Shown here piece after piece: positions 38,615-48,800 of a stretch of 64,000 nt of DNA. The translations under genes and the position numbers were made by a program. The notes beneath the pieces were generated by a model that saw only the letters and a list, made by a program, of their open reading frames with translations, did no database searches and was not told where the DNA came from. How positions within the stretch are numbered: position 1 is the first letter of the stretch; every line of letters starts with the position of its first letter. Origin of the DNA: Prevotella sp. (GTDB lineage: Bacteria > Bacteroidota > Bacteroidia > Bacteroidales > Bacteroidaceae); assembly GCA_024681875.1 (NCBI GenBank), contig JAILAA010000127.1, positions 1 through 64,000 of the forward strand. Reading direction: 5' to 3'.

Positions 38615-40120
38615 ATGAAAAAGTCATTCCTTTTGCTGATGCTCGGCTGCCTGTCGCTGGCGGCAGCAGCGCAGGCTCGTTTCGGCGAGAAACCTCGCCT
38701 CGTAGTGGGCATCGTGGTTGACCAGATGCGGTGGGACTATCTCTCGCGATATTATGACAAATTCACTGACGATGGTTTTCGCCGTCTCATCGATCAGGGC
38801 TACTCTTGCAATAACTGCCTTATCAACTACCTGCCCACCATTACCGCTATAGGCCATGCCTCTGTCTACACCGGCACCACGCCCGCCTTCCACGGCATCT
38901 GCGGCAACAACTTTTTTATCAACGGCAAAAAGACATACTGCTGCGCTGACAGCACTGTGCAGCCCGTAGGCAGCAACAGCGTGAAGGGAAAGATGTCGCC
39001 CCGCAACATGGTGGCTACCACCATAGGCGACCAGTTGCGCCTGCACACCGACTTCAAGGCGAAGGTCATCGGCATCAGCTATAAGGACCGTGCTGCCATC
39101 CTGCCCGCAGGCCATTCGGCCAACGCCGCCTATTGGATTGATACGAAGAACAGTTGCTTTATCACTTCCACCTACTATATGGATGAGTTGCCGCTTTGGG
39201 TCAAAAACTTTAACGAGCAGATGAAAAAGAACAAGGAAGTGAAGAAAGCTGGTGAAGATATCGGACTGACTCCGCTTTGCGGCACTGTCATTACCGATAT
39301 GGCCATAGCCGCCATGGAAGGTGAGCAGTTGGGAAAGGGTGACGCCACTGACATGCTCTGTGTGAGCTATTCGCAGACCGATGTCATAGGCCACAGGTAT
39401 GGCACGCGCGGCACGAACACCGACGAAGCCTACTTGCAGCTCGACCGCGACCTCTCCCGCCTGCTCAATGCCCTCGACAGCCAGGTGGGAAAAGGCAACT
39501 ACCTGTTGTTCCTTACTGCCGACCACGCCGCTGCCCACAACTGGCAGTATATGCGAGAACACAAACTGGCTGCTGGCCCTTGGAGCAGCGGTGAAATGAA
39601 AGAACGCGTCTATAAAGCCATCGCCGACGACATCGGTGATGATGGTGGCTACATCGCCGACATCATGGACTACCGCATCTTCCTTGACTGGGAGAAGATT
39701 CGTGAGATGGGACTTATCACCGCCCAAATGGAGCAACATGTGCTATGGGAACTGGAGAAGGAACCCGATATCCAGTTTGCTGCCGTATATAAGGCCTTGG
39801 CCACAAGCAGCCTCCCGCCGCTGCTGCGCGACCGTGCCCTCATGGGCTACTATCCTGGTCGTTCTGGCGATCTCATCTTCTTCCCCAAGCCTGGCTACTA
39901 CGAATATGGCTCGTGGTCGTCGCCAACAGGCACGACGCATGGCGAGTGGAATCCTTACGATGCGCATATCCCCTGCCTTTTCTACGGATGGAACATCAGT
40001 CAGGGGGCCACTTCGCGTCAGGTGAGCATCACCGACATTGCGCCCACTGTCTGCCAACTGCTTCACATCCAACAGCCTGACGCCTGCACTGGCGAGGCTA
40101 TCACAGAGATCACAAAATAG
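38615..40120 (+). CDS. PafA-like alkaline phosphatase (alkaline phosphatase superfamily)
   Basis: This 501-residue protein has a signal peptide (MKKSFLLLMLGCLSLAAAAQ). It fits the PafA subgroup: VVDQMRWDYLSRYYDKF holds the metal-binding Asp; PTITAIGHASVYTG holds the Thr nucleophile; SQTDVIGHRYGTRG and LTADHAAAHN supply the other zinc ligands; THGEWNPYDAHIPCLFYG has the last His. Members hydrolyse phosphate monoesters in the periplasm. The start at 38615 is chosen over one 17 codons earlier because of the signal peptide and promoter position. There is a 60-base gap to folP. Confidence 0.88.
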   Translation: MKKSFLLLMLGCLSLAAAAQARFGEKPRLVVGIVVDQMRWDYLSRYYDKFTDDGFRRLIDQGYSCNNCLINYLPTITAIGHASVYTGTTPAFHGICGNNFFINGKKTYCCADSTVQPVGSNSVKGKMSPRNMVATTIGDQLRLHTDFKAKVIGISYKDRAAILPAGHSANAAYWIDTKNSCFITSTYYMDELPLWVKNFNEQMKKNKEVKKAGEDIGLTPLCGTVITDMAIAAMEGEQLGKGDATDMLCVSYSQTDVIGHRYGTRGTNTDEAYLQLDRDLSRLLNALDSQVGKGNYLLFLTADHAAAHNWQYMREHKLAAGPWSSGEMKERVYKAIADDIGDDGGYIADIMDYRIFLDWEKIREMGLITAQMEQHVLWELEKEPDIQFAAVYKALATSSLPPLLRDRALMGYYPGRSGDLIFFPKPGYYEYGSWSSPTGTTHGEWNPYDAHIPCLFYGWNISQGATSRQVSITDIAPTVCQLLHIQQPDACTGEAITEITK

Positions 40121-40180
40121 CGAAATCTCGATAAGTCGCAATACCGAAATAACGTAATAACGTTATAACGAGAAAAATCT

Positions 40181-41011
40181 ATGGACTACACCCTGAACAT
40201 CCGTGGACGGCTGATGAGCCTGGCGCAGCCGGTGGTAATGGGCATCCTCAATGTCACACCCGACTCATTCTATGCTGACAGCCGTATGCAGAATGAGGCT
40301 GAGGTGGCGCGACGTGCCCGTCAGATTGTTGACGAGGGTGCCGCCATCATCGATATAGGCGCTTGCTCCACGCGGCCCGGTGCCGAGCTCGCCACGCAAC
40401 AGCAGGAGATGGAACGCCTGCGTATGGCCCTTGGCGTCGTACGCCATGAGTTGCCAGACGCCGTGCTGAGTGTTGACACATTCCGTTCAGATGTGGCCCG
40501 TATGGCTGTGGAGGAGTATGGCGTGGATATTATCAACGACGTAGGCACACCTCACCTCTCACCTCCAACCTCCCGCCTCCCCATGTTGCGCATAGTCTCG
40601 CGATTGCATGTACCTTATGTGTTGATGTCGTCAGAGGCGACATTAGAGAAGACGCTGCTCTTCTTTGCCGACCAGGTGCAACAGCTGAGAGACATGGGCC
40701 ACAAGGACATCGTCCTCGACCCGGGCTTTGGCTTCGGAAAGACAGTGGAGCAGAACTATGCCTTGCTGGCATCAATGGAGAAGTTGCTGGTGATGGAATA
40801 CCCTCTCCTGGTCGGCATCAGCCGCAAGTCGATGATTTATCGATTGTTGGGCATCACTCCCGATGAGTCTCTCAATGGTACTACAGCTCTTCATGCTGTC
40901 GCCCTGATGAAGGGTGCCAGCATTCTTCGCGTCCACGACGTCAAGGAGGCCGTGGAGTGCTGCAAGCTGATGGCTGCGCTAAATATTAATCGTAAATCAG
41001 TAAATCGTTAA
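40181..41011 (+). CDS. folP: Dihydropteroate synthase
   Basis: This 276-residue TIM-barrel enzyme condenses para-aminobenzoate with dihydropterin pyrophosphate in folate synthesis, and is the target of sulfonamides. Signatures are VMGILNVTPDSFYADSR, IDIGACSTRPGAE, DVLSVDTFR-like AVLSVDTFR, INDVGT, the YVLM loop, VLDPGFGFGKT and LVGISRKSM. A short extra loop (PHLSPPTSRLP) follows INDVGT and is encoded by a pyrimidine-rich repeat stretch at 40548-40582. The gene is followed after 8 bases by cdaA, an arrangement also reported in Bacteroidota genomes. Confidence 0.92.
   Translation: MDYTLNIRGRLMSLAQPVVMGILNVTPDSFYADSRMQNEAEVARRARQIVDEGAAIIDIGACSTRPGAELATQQQEMERLRMALGVVRHELPDAVLSVDTFRSDVARMAVEEYGVDIINDVGTPHLSPPTSRLPMLRIVSRLHVPYVLMSSEATLEKTLLFFADQVQQLRDMGHKDIVLDPGFGFGKTVEQNYALLASMEKLLVMEYPLLVGISRKSMIYRLLGITPDESLNGTTALHAVALMKGASILRVHDVKEAVECCKLMAALNINRKSVNR
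40548..40582. repeat. Pyrimidine-rich in-frame stretch in folP
   Basis: CACCTCACCTCTCACCTCCA at 40548 continues in CCTCCCG. It encodes PHLSPPTSRLP in a loop near the pterin/PABA site. Similar motifs are at 30.83 and 36.02 kb. Confidence 0.5.
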
Positions 41012-41019
41012 TAAAAGAG

Positions 41020-41799
41020 TTGTTTTTCGAATTCGGAATCAAAGACGCTATCGACATCCTGCTTGTCGGCATGATGCTCTACTATGTCTACAGACTGATG
41101 CGCGCCTCGCGCTCACTGAACGTCTTTGTGGGCATCACTATTTTCGTGGTTGTCTGGCTCGTGGTATCCCAGGTATTGGAAATGAAGCTGATGGGCACCA
41201 TCCTCGACAAGCTGGCATCTGTCGGCGTCATCGCGATTATTGTGCTGTTCCAAGACGACATCCGTCAGTTTCTTTACAATTTGGGAGCACACCAGCGTAT
41301 GCACCGCTTGTTGAAGCTGTTCACACCCAAGCATAGCAAGGAGAAAGACCGCGAGCAGTTGAAGCGCGACATCATGCCCGTGGTAATGGCGTGTATGCAG
41401 ATGTCAAAGGGAAAGGTTGGTGCACTCATCGTCATAGAGCGCACGACCTCGCTTGCCAATATTGTCTCGACGGGAGAAATAGTAAACGCTGATATAAGCC
41501 AGCGCTTGATTGAGAACATATTCTTTAAGAACTCCCCGCTGCACGATGGCGCCATGGTCATCAGCAATCACCGTATCCGTGCCGCCAGCTGCATTCTTCC
41601 AGTGAGCCACAATCTGGACATTCCGAAGGAACTGGGCCTGCGTCACCGCGCAGCTTTGGGCATGAGTCAGGAAAGCGATGCGCTCATTGTGATAGTTTCT
41701 GAGGAGACGGGCGGTATCAGTATTGCCTCGTCGGGGCGTTTCCGTCTTCGCTTGTCAGCCGAAGAACTGGAGTCAGTGCTTACCGAGGAGTTAACGTAA
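41020..41799 (+). CDS. cdaA: Diadenylate cyclase (membrane type, CdaA/DacA-like)
   Basis: The start is a TTG at 41020, eight bases after the folP stop. The 259-residue protein has three N-terminal membrane segments (IDILLVGMMLYYVY, NVFVGITIFVVVWLVV, ASVGVIAIIVLFQ). A DisA_N domain follows with the DGA motif in LHDGAMV and the RHR motif in GLRHRAALG, then ALIVIVSEETGGISI. It makes cyclic di-AMP from two ATP; this messenger controls osmotic and cell-wall processes. The link to folP has an equivalent in related genomes. Coupling of translation is likely. Confidence 0.9.
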   Translation: MFFEFGIKDAIDILLVGMMLYYVYRLMRASRSLNVFVGITIFVVVWLVVSQVLEMKLMGTILDKLASVGVIAIIVLFQDDIRQFLYNLGAHQRMHRLLKLFTPKHSKEKDREQLKRDIMPVVMACMQMSKGKVGALIVIERTTSLANIVSTGEIVNADISQRLIENIFFKNSPLHDGAMVISNHRIRAASCILPVSHNLDIPKELGLRHRAALGMSQESDALIVIVSEETGGISIASSGRFRLRLSAEELESVLTEELT

Positions 41800-41802
41800 G
41801 CC

Positions 41803-42336
41803 CTAGCGGAACAGCGTAAAGTTTACACTGCCATAGCTGCGGTGTTCCACAAAGCGTGGATGCCTGGAGAAATCGTTGTCCTTGCCATGTTCGAAGACGA
41901 ACACACCATCTTCGGCAAGGAGGTTGTTCTGGAAAATCAGGTCGGGTATCTGTGGCAGTTCTTTTAAGGCATAGGGCGGATCAGCGAAAATGAAATTGAA
42001 CTGCCGGTGACAGCCCTTGATGAAGCGGAAGGCGTCGGCACGAAGACACTGAACGTTCTCTACATCACCTAACTTGTCGATGCACTGTAGGATAAAACGG
42101 TGATGGTCGCGGTCTAACTCGACGCTTACAACTGAGCTGCACCCTCGTGAGAGCAGTTCGAGGGTGATGCTACCGGTACCGGCGAAGAGGTCGAGAGCGT
42201 TGGCACCGTCGAAGTCAGTATAGCCTGTGAGCACATTGAAGATGTTTTCCTTGGCAAAGTCTGTCGTGGGCCTTGCCTTGAACGTACGGGGAATGTCGAA
42301 GTGTCTCCCCTTGTATTTACCGGTGATGATCCTCAT
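41803..42336 (-). CDS. rsmD: 16S rRNA (guanine-966-N2)-methyltransferase
   Basis: This 177-residue SAM-dependent methyltransferase has the RsmD opening MRIITGKYKGRHF, RPTTDFAKENIFNVL, the SAM-binding motif ALDLFAGTGSITLE, VSVELDRD and the catalytic FADPPYAL. Length is normal. It methylates G966 of 16S rRNA during 30S assembly. The gene begins 42 bases after DUF3822, an adjacency common in Bacteroidota. Confidence 0.92.
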   Translation of the reverse strand: MRIITGKYKGRHFDIPRTFKARPTTDFAKENIFNVLTGYTDFDGANALDLFAGTGSITLELLSRGCSSVVSVELDRDHHRFILQCIDKLGDVENVQCLRADAFRFIKGCHRQFNFIFADPPYALKELPQIPDLIFQNNLLAEDGVFVFEHGKDNDFSRHPRFVEHRSYGSVNFTLFR

Positions 42337-42378
42337 CTTCTCATAAGGAGTTTCAGGAGTGAATGAACTGCTGGAGCA

Positions 42379-43185
42379 TCACCGCCCTCTTGCCACAAGC
42401 ACCTGCAAATCGAATGGCACAGCCTTTATGGCAGTGACGGGATGCTGGTTGAAGTCAGTGGCAGTGTTGATGACATATACCTTCCGCAGGAATTTTCTCA
42501 CCTCATCAAGGACGGCATTCTCGCCAGGCACGTCGCCCATGATGTGCAGCTCGTCGTACTCTTCCTGAAACTGTAACGTGTTCCAGACATACAGCAGGAA
42601 GAAAACGGCGTCTTTTGGGCGACTGGCATCGAAGGAGTTGCAGAACTTGAAACGGTTTTGCTGGAAGGAGAAAATCTCGAGACGTTTCTCATGGAAGTAG
42701 GCGTAGAGCTTGTAGCGTACGCCGGTGAAGCTGCGCTGGTGCATGTATCGCCATACGGGCTGAATGGCGGTGACGAGGCGCACGTCTTGAAAATGGTCGT
42801 CAAGCACCAATTTCAAGTCTTTGTTCATGGCAAAGACGGCTACTGCGTTCAGGTCGGGCAAGACGTTATAGAAGACGGCATCCTGCTCCTGCCGTGGAAA
42901 GGCATGGTTGTGCATGTCGGCCATTGTCTTCTCATCGAACTGTTCTACGGGCACCATCAGAACGTCGCTGTCATAGAGTACACGTACACGTGGCGGTGCT
43001 GTCAGCAGCAGGTCGCTGGTCTTGAAGGCCTCACGCAAATTGGCAGCCATTGAAACGCCACTGCGCACTACGTAAGGTTCGAAGAGGATATCGTCGCTGC
43101 CCGTCTGCTGAACAAGCATCGACAGCGTTCCGCGGCCTATGCGTATAGTCAGCCGCTGCATGGATAGGTTGTTATTCTCTGCCAT
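42379..43185 (-). CDS. DUF3822-family protein
   Basis: This 268-residue cytoplasmic protein matches DUF3822 of Bacteroidota, a family related in fold to actin-like ASKHA proteins. Blocks such as LTIRIGRGTLSMLV, NREAFKTSDLL-like LREAFKTSDLL, VLYDSDVLMVPVEQF and FFLLYVWNTLQFQEEYDELHIMGDVP are recognisable. Function is unknown; its fixed neighbour is rsmD. It overlaps the small membrane-protein gene upstream by 14 bases. Confidence 0.82.
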   Translation of the reverse strand: MAENNNLSMQRLTIRIGRGTLSMLVQQTGSDDILFEPYVVRSGVSMAANLREAFKTSDLLLTAPPRVRVLYDSDVLMVPVEQFDEKTMADMHNHAFPRQEQDAVFYNVLPDLNAVAVFAMNKDLKLVLDDHFQDVRLVTAIQPVWRYMHQRSFTGVRYKLYAYFHEKRLEIFSFQQNRFKFCNSFDASRPKDAVFFLLYVWNTLQFQEEYDELHIMGDVPGENAVLDEVRKFLRKVYVINTATDFNQHPVTAIKAVPFDLQVLVARGR

Positions 43186-43339
43186 TTTCCGGGGATAAGG
43201 GTTGGGAGGTGAAAGACGGATGGTGGGTGGCGTCAGCCGACTGTTGCGTCTGTTGTATACTTTGTACGCACAGCACTGCCAGCACCACTGCCAGCAACAT
43301 CAACACGGCGCTGACTATTTTCTCGCTTATTCGCTTCAT
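43172..43339 (-). CDS. Small single-pass membrane protein, 55 residues
   Basis: The frame starts MKRISEKIVSAVLMLLAVVL and ends SPENGRE. It has one N-terminal membrane segment (VLMLLAVVLAVLCV) and a Gln/Ser/Pro-rich tail. It begins 10 bases after mlaF ends and overlaps the DUF3822 start by 14 bases, so translation is probably coupled. Its small size has left it outside the usual ORF range. Confidence 0.6.
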   Translation of the reverse strand: MKRISEKIVSAVLMLLAVVLAVLCVQSIQQTQQSADATHHPSFTSQPLSPENGRE

Positions 43340-43349
43340 CAATGCAAAG

Positions 43350-44156
43350 TTAGATCAGTTTTGTAAGGCCGTTGGCCAGCATGGCCTCGCGCATCTTCTT
43401 TTGTAAGCCGCTGGCGAAGATGAAGTCGATGAGGCGGCTGTTGTCAGATTCCATAATCTGGCTGCTGCAGCCCTGCCACTCCTTGTGTCCTTCGTAGATG
43501 AAGATGACGTTCTCGCCTATGCCCATGACAGAGTTCATGTCGTGGGTGTTGATGATGGTGGTCATCTTGTATTCGTGTGTGATGGAATGGAGCAGTGCGT
43601 CAATGACGAGCGACGTCTTCGGGTCAAGGCCGCTGTTAGGCTCATCGCAGAACAAATATTTCGGCTGTAAGGCTATGGCACGGGCTATGGCGACACGTTT
43701 CTGCATACCTCCGCTGATTTCTCCTGGATACTTTTGCCCAGCTCCCGACAGGTTGACGCGGTCCAGACAGTCGTTGGCACGGCGCTGACGCTCGCGCAGA
43801 GTCATCGGAGCAAACATGTCGAGCGGGAACATTACGTTTTCAAGCACCGTCATGGAATCGAAGAGTGCTGCCGACTGGAATATCATGCCCATCTCGCGTC
43901 GCATCATCATCTTTTCGGTCTTCGACATGTGAACAAAGTCGCGCCCGTCGTACAGTACCTGCCCGCTGGTAGGCTCCAGTAGCCCTACCAGGTTTTTCAT
44001 AAGTACCGTCTTGCCACTGCCGCTGCGCCCGATGATGAGGTTGGTAATACCGTCTTCAAAGGTGGTCGAGATGTTGGTCAGCACATCCTTCGTGACCGTG
44101 TTGCCATCGGCCGCGCTCTCCTCGAAGCTCTTGTATAGGTTTTTGACCTCAATCAT
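43350..44156 (-). CDS. mlaF: ABC transporter ATP-binding protein, MlaF-like
   Basis: This 268-residue ATPase has Walker A GRSGSGKTVLMK, the Q-loop MIFQSAALFDSMTV, the signature ISGGMQKRVAIARA, Walker B YLFCDEPNSGLDP and the H-loop INTHDMNSVM. FQSAALFDSMTVLENV and EPNSGLDP are typical of MlaF, which works with MlaE in phospholipid trafficking at the outer membrane. No MlaE permease or MlaD gene is beside it here, so the partner must lie elsewhere. Confidence 0.82.
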   Translation of the reverse strand: MIEVKNLYKSFEESAADGNTVTKDVLTNISTTFEDGITNLIIGRSGSGKTVLMKNLVGLLEPTSGQVLYDGRDFVHMSKTEKMMMRREMGMIFQSAALFDSMTVLENVMFPLDMFAPMTLRERQRRANDCLDRVNLSGAGQKYPGEISGGMQKRVAIARAIALQPKYLFCDEPNSGLDPKTSLVIDALLHSITHEYKMTTIINTHDMNSVMGIGENVIFIYEGHKEWQGCSSQIMESDNSRLIDFIFASGLQKKMREAMLANGLTKLI

Positions 44157-44195
44157 GGTTGACTCGGTAGTGGCGCCTTTGGTGCGGCATCTTGC

Positions 44196-45008
44196 CTATT
44201 GCAGCAGGAAGCACTGCGTCACTGTGATGTAATAGCCATTGACAAAAAGACCGTTCTTCTTCAGCTGCTCCACATCGCCCTCAGTCAGGGTAATGCGGTA
44301 TCTCGTAGTGCCCTTGCCCATGGTTGCACAGCCCCACTCGTTCAGTTCGTTTGCGTTGCCCTCCAACGTCTTGTCCGTGTTGCTGTAGATTGTCTTCAAC
44401 TGCCAGTAATAGACGCTTGGATTGCTGATGTCGGTAGTGTAGGTGATTTCGAGTATGTCGCCAGCAGAAGCGTTCTTAAACTGCGTAGAGGGAATTTCAA
44501 AGCCGCCAGTCCAGTTTCCAAGGACACATTCGCCGTCCCAGATGGATGTCGTCAGACCTACGTCTTGTGACTTTGTGAGGACGACGCGCTTCACTTTGAT
44601 GGTAGTTGGCTCAGCCGTCTGCAAGGCTACCTGCTTCACATCGCTGACATCAATGCCGACGAGCGGACTCGACAATTTTGTGATACCGGGGCTACCTATA
44701 GAGATGACCCGCTCGTTGAGTACAATCTGGGTGTTTACGGATGTGGGTTCGGCAAACTCAAAGATGATTTTGTCGTAGTCGCTCCAGTTTTCAGGCTGTT
44801 CGCTGTTGGTGAAATTCGCCACAAGACCGCCCCACGTCACTGAGTAGTAAGTGATGGAGCCATCGCTATTGTGAATAACCTCTTCGTTGATGTTCCAACG
44901 TTCTCTAAACGCTTCAGTGATGTTCTTGTTGCCGTCCTTGGTCTTTTCCGAACAGGCTGCAAGCATAAGCACCGCCAGCAACGCAAAGAGAGATTTGATG
45001 TGGTTCAT
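44196..45008 (-). CDS. Lipoprotein with beta-sandwich-like domains, unknown function
   Basis: This 270-residue protein has a lipoprotein signal peptide (MNHIKSLFALLAVLMLAAC). The mature protein is beta-rich in two parts: the first (GSITYYSVTWGGLVANFTNS) resembles a carbohydrate-binding-module-like sandwich, and the second repeats the theme from ILEITYTTDISN to YYITVTQCFLL. It is unassigned beyond that. It is located between trxA-linked genes and mlaF on the same strand; whether it shares their transcript is unclear. Confidence 0.6.
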   Translation of the reverse strand: MNHIKSLFALLAVLMLAACSEKTKDGNKNITEAFRERWNINEEVIHNSDGSITYYSVTWGGLVANFTNSEQPENWSDYDKIIFEFAEPTSVNTQIVLNERVISIGSPGITKLSSPLVGIDVSDVKQVALQTAEPTTIKVKRVVLTKSQDVGLTTSIWDGECVLGNWTGGFEIPSTQFKNASAGDILEITYTTDISNPSVYYWQLKTIYSNTDKTLEGNANELNEWGCATMGKGTTRYRITLTEGDVEQLKKNGLFVNGYYITVTQCFLLQ

Positions 45009-45032
45009 GTCGTTTGTTGATGTGTTGTCATT

Positions 45033-45353
45033 CTATGCGTCCTGCTCCTGATAGTCCAAGTCGGCCTCAGCTATGAGGCGTACTTCCTGGACGTCGAAAG
45101 GCGGCAACCCTTCTTGAGCTGCCAGCGAGCAGACATAGTCGGCCACGGCGTCCATGTCAATGTACACCTCGTCGGCTTCACTCTCCAAAACACCACTCTC
45201 ATAATAATAACTGGCGACAGCATCGAGCACCCACGACAGACGCGTGTCGTCGGCATAGTGGTTCTTTATGTCGATGGGCAGCTGAGTGCGGATGAAAGCC
45301 ATCTCGCGCCGTGTCTCCTGCTCATCCATTTTCAGCTCGTCGTCTAAGCTCAT
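45033..45353 (-). CDS. Small acidic protein of unknown function
   Basis: This 106-residue cytoplasmic protein is rich in Asp and Glu, mainly helical (ETRREMAFIRTQLPIDI, MDAVADYVCSLAAQEGLP). It overlaps trxA by four bases (45350-45353), so it is translated from the same message. No family was recognised. Confidence 0.6.
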   Translation of the reverse strand: MSLDDELKMDEQETRREMAFIRTQLPIDIKNHYADDTRLSWVLDAVASYYYESGVLESEADEVYIDMDAVADYVCSLAAQEGLPPFDVQEVRLIAEADLDYQEQDA

Positions 45354-45667
45354 GACAGCAGAGCGTCAAATTTCTCCTCAAACTTCTGCTTGCCTGCAGC
45401 ACCGACCAGCTTGTCGACAATCTCGCCGTTCTTGAAAAAGAGAATGGTTGGAATGTTTCGGATGCCAAACTCAGCGGCCAGTTCCTCACACTCTTCTACA
45501 TCGCATTTTCCTACAACGAGCTTGCCGTCATACTTCTCGGCCAGCTCGGAAATGATGGGTGCTACCATGCGGCAGGGGCCGCACCAAGTTGCCCAAAAGT
45601 CAATGACGAGGGGCTTCTGCCCGTTTTTCAGGGTCTCAAAGTTCTCAGTGGTGATGGTTACTTCCAT
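45350..45667 (-). CDS. trxA: Thioredoxin
   Basis: This 105-residue protein has the complete thioredoxin fold and active site WCGPC within VIDFWATWCGPCRM, the cis-Pro loop in RNIPTILFFKNGE, and no signal peptide. It is a cytoplasmic disulfide reductase. It heads a four-gene minus-strand group. A promoter on the reverse strand is expected in the 216-base gap to the M6 protease. Confidence 0.93.
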   Translation of the reverse strand: MEVTITTENFETLKNGQKPLVIDFWATWCGPCRMVAPIISELAEKYDGKLVVGKCDVEECEELAAEFGIRNIPTILFFKNGEIVDKLVGAAGKQKFEEKFDALLS

Positions 45668-45820
45668 AGTTTTCGTTTGATGATAGGTGAATAATAAATC
45701 CTTCTTGCCAGTCAGGACGCAAAAAGCGTGCCCAGTGGCGGGAAAGGTGCCCTTTGGGCGACAAAGTTACACATTTCTTTTCAAACAACGTGTTTTTTTT
45801 GCAGAAAAAACGATTTTTCC

Positions 45821-45852
45821 TTTTGTCCTTCAGGAAAAAATGACTACTTTTG
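45821..45852 (+). promoter_or_regulatory. Promoter of the M6 protease gene
   Basis: TTTTG at 45821 and TACTTTTG at 45845-45852 are 19 bases apart. The start is at 45884. Confidence 0.75.
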
Positions 45853-45883
45853 CAACGAAAACTTAACACTATAGATAAAGAAT

Positions 45884-48800
45884 ATGAAGAATTTGTTTTT
45901 ACGCAATGGTGCAAAACGCATCGTTTTGGCACTATTAACGATGCTGTTGGTTACGGCTGCCAACGCCATACCGGCCAAGCCCGGACAGACGCGGCTGTTG
46001 ACATTAGATGATGGCACCACCGTCAGCGCCAGCCTCGTGGGCGACGAGCATGGCCACTTCTGGCTGGGCAGCGATGGCAGGGCCTATCAGTCTATTGACA
46101 ATAGTGAAGTGTTCAAGGCTGTTGACAAAAAAGACATCATCGAGAAAGCACAGGTGCGCCGCAGCGCTGCCAACCAGCAACGTATGAAAAGACTGCCGGC
46201 ACAGCGCTCTATCGGAAACTATGGCAATTACACGGGTCAGAAGAAGGGTCTCATCATCCTTGTGAATTTTCAGGACGTTACGTTTAAGGCTGCTAACAAC
46301 AATGCCCTCTACCAGCGCATCGCCAATGAGGTGAACTTCAATTACGGCAACTTCAAGGGCTCGATGTATGACTATTTCTTATCACAGAGTGACGGTGATT
46401 TCGAGTTGACTTTTGACGTTGTAGGTCCTGTAACGGTGAGTCAGAACATGAGCCACTATGGCGCTAACAGCGGACAGCCTGGTACTGACGTGCATCCGGC
46501 TGAGATGGTCATAGAGGCTGTTAATCAGGTTGACGACCAAGTGAACTTTGCCAACTATGACTGGGACAACGACGGCTACGTAGACCAGGTTTACGTGGTC
46601 TATGCCGGCAAGGGCGAGGCTGACGGCGGTGCTGCCAATACGATATGGCCCCATCAGTACGATTTGTACTCAGCCAATTATTATGGTGATGGCGCTGGTG
46701 ACCAATATCTTGACGGTAAGTGGATTCACACCTATGCTTGTGGAAGCGAGTTGAACGGCAGCGGAAGCATAGCTGGTATCGGCACTATGTGCCACGAGTT
46801 CAGTCACTGCTTAGGCTATCCTGATTTCTACGACACAGATTATTCCGGCGGACAAGGCATGTTCCAGTGGGACCTTATGGATTCCGGTTCATACAATGGC
46901 AATGGATACAGGCCTGCAGGCTACACAAGCTACGAGCGCTGGATGGCAGGATGGCGCACGCCGATAGAACTCGTCAATACCCAGCAAATCAGCAATATGC
47001 AGGCGCTCAACAACGGTGGTGATGCGTACATTATATATAATAAGGGCAACAGAAACGAATATTTCCTCTTAGAGAACAGGCAGAAGACGGGCTGGGACAC
47101 CAACATACCCGGCAGCGGCCTGCTCATTATACACGTTGACTACAATGCTTCGGTTTGGACTGCCAACGAACCCAATGATGACCCTAACCACCAGCGCATG
47201 ACATGGATTCCAGCTGATAATGAGTACCAGAGTTATGTGTATAATGGAACTACGTACTATACCACTGAGGGCGCAGCCAACGATCCGTTCCCCTATGGCT
47301 CGGTGAACGCATTTGGCGCCACCACGACGCCCGCTGCCATGCTTTACAACAAAAACAGCAACAATACGTATTATCTCGACTCGTCGGTGGAGCAAATCAC
47401 GCGAAACAGCAACGGCACCATCTCGTTCTTCTTCCGCGGCGAAAACAACGTGGCCAAGCCGACGTTTACCCCTGCAGCTGGCAGATATACAGAGGCACAA
47501 ACCGTGAGCATCAGCTGTGAAACCGAAGATGCCGTTATCCACTATACCATCGATGGCACCACGCCTACGGTGAACAGTGCCGTCTACACTACACCCTTGA
47601 CCATCAGCGAGACGACCACGGTGAAAGCCATTGCTGTGAAGGATGATGAGGTGAGTGAGGTGGCCATTTCGAAATATATCATTAGCAATGGCGAAACGGA
47701 AACGAACACGTTCAAGCGGGTCGCCTCCGTTGATGAGATGGTGCCTGGTATGCGCTACATCATCGCATGTGGAAGCAAGGCAACGGCAGCTGGCTCACAT
47801 AATAGTAGCTATCTGACTAAGGTGGATGTGACCGTCAACAACGACTACATCACCATCAACGACAACGTAGCAGTCTTTGTCCTTGAGCAGACAACCAACG
47901 GATGGGCTTTCAAGAACGAGAGTGACAATAGTTACCTCTATTCCACCGCTGCCAAGAATGTGGCCTATACCAGTACGGCAAAATATTGGACACTGGCTAA
48001 TGGCACCGCTGGTGTAACGATGGCTTACAGCACTTTTGGCACTATGCTTTATAATGCCGGAAGTCCGCGCTTTACCACCTATACCAGCAATCCAACGTCC
48101 TCGATGATACAGGCCAACCTCTATATGGAGGATGACAGTTCCCCCGTAACGCCGCAACCGCTGATAGAGTCAGACGGCTCTTTGTCATTCGAGACCGAGG
48201 CTGGCACGCCGCAGACGAAGTTTATTACGGTATATGGCGAAGACTTGACGGGCGACATCACCCTGACCCTGACAGACCAGAACAACGTCTTCTCCCTTGA
48301 GGAGACCACGCTCTCGCCAACCGACTCTGAAGTGGATGCTGAGGTGAACGTGACGTTCAGCCCGACAGCAGCCGGTACCTATAGCGGCACCATTACGCTG
48401 AGCAGCCCTGGCGCAGAAGACGTCACCGTGACGCTTACTGGTACAGCCACTGAAAGCACGACGCCTGGAGATGGCGACCGCTATGAGCTGGTGACCGACG
48501 CTACGACACTGGCCGCTGGCGACGAGCTGCTAATAGCTTGCATGAAGGATGATAAGATGTATGTGATGAGCACGACACAGAATAATAATAACCGCGCTGC
48601 CACCGATGAGGTGATGCAGAATAGCGACGACACCCTGACGCCAGGTGAGTCCGCACAGGTCATCACCTTGGAGAAGGAGGGTGATAACTTCCTCTTTAAC
48701 GTGGGCGACGGCTACCTGTACGCTGCCAGTAGCAGTGCTAACAATCTGAGGACACAAATCGAGAGTGATGAAAACAGCGAGGCCACTATCGACATTGATA

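Noticed and set aside
38624..39739. Long reverse-strand frame over the phosphatase PafA-like gene
   Set aside because: Antisense to a complete enzyme; no recognisable domain.
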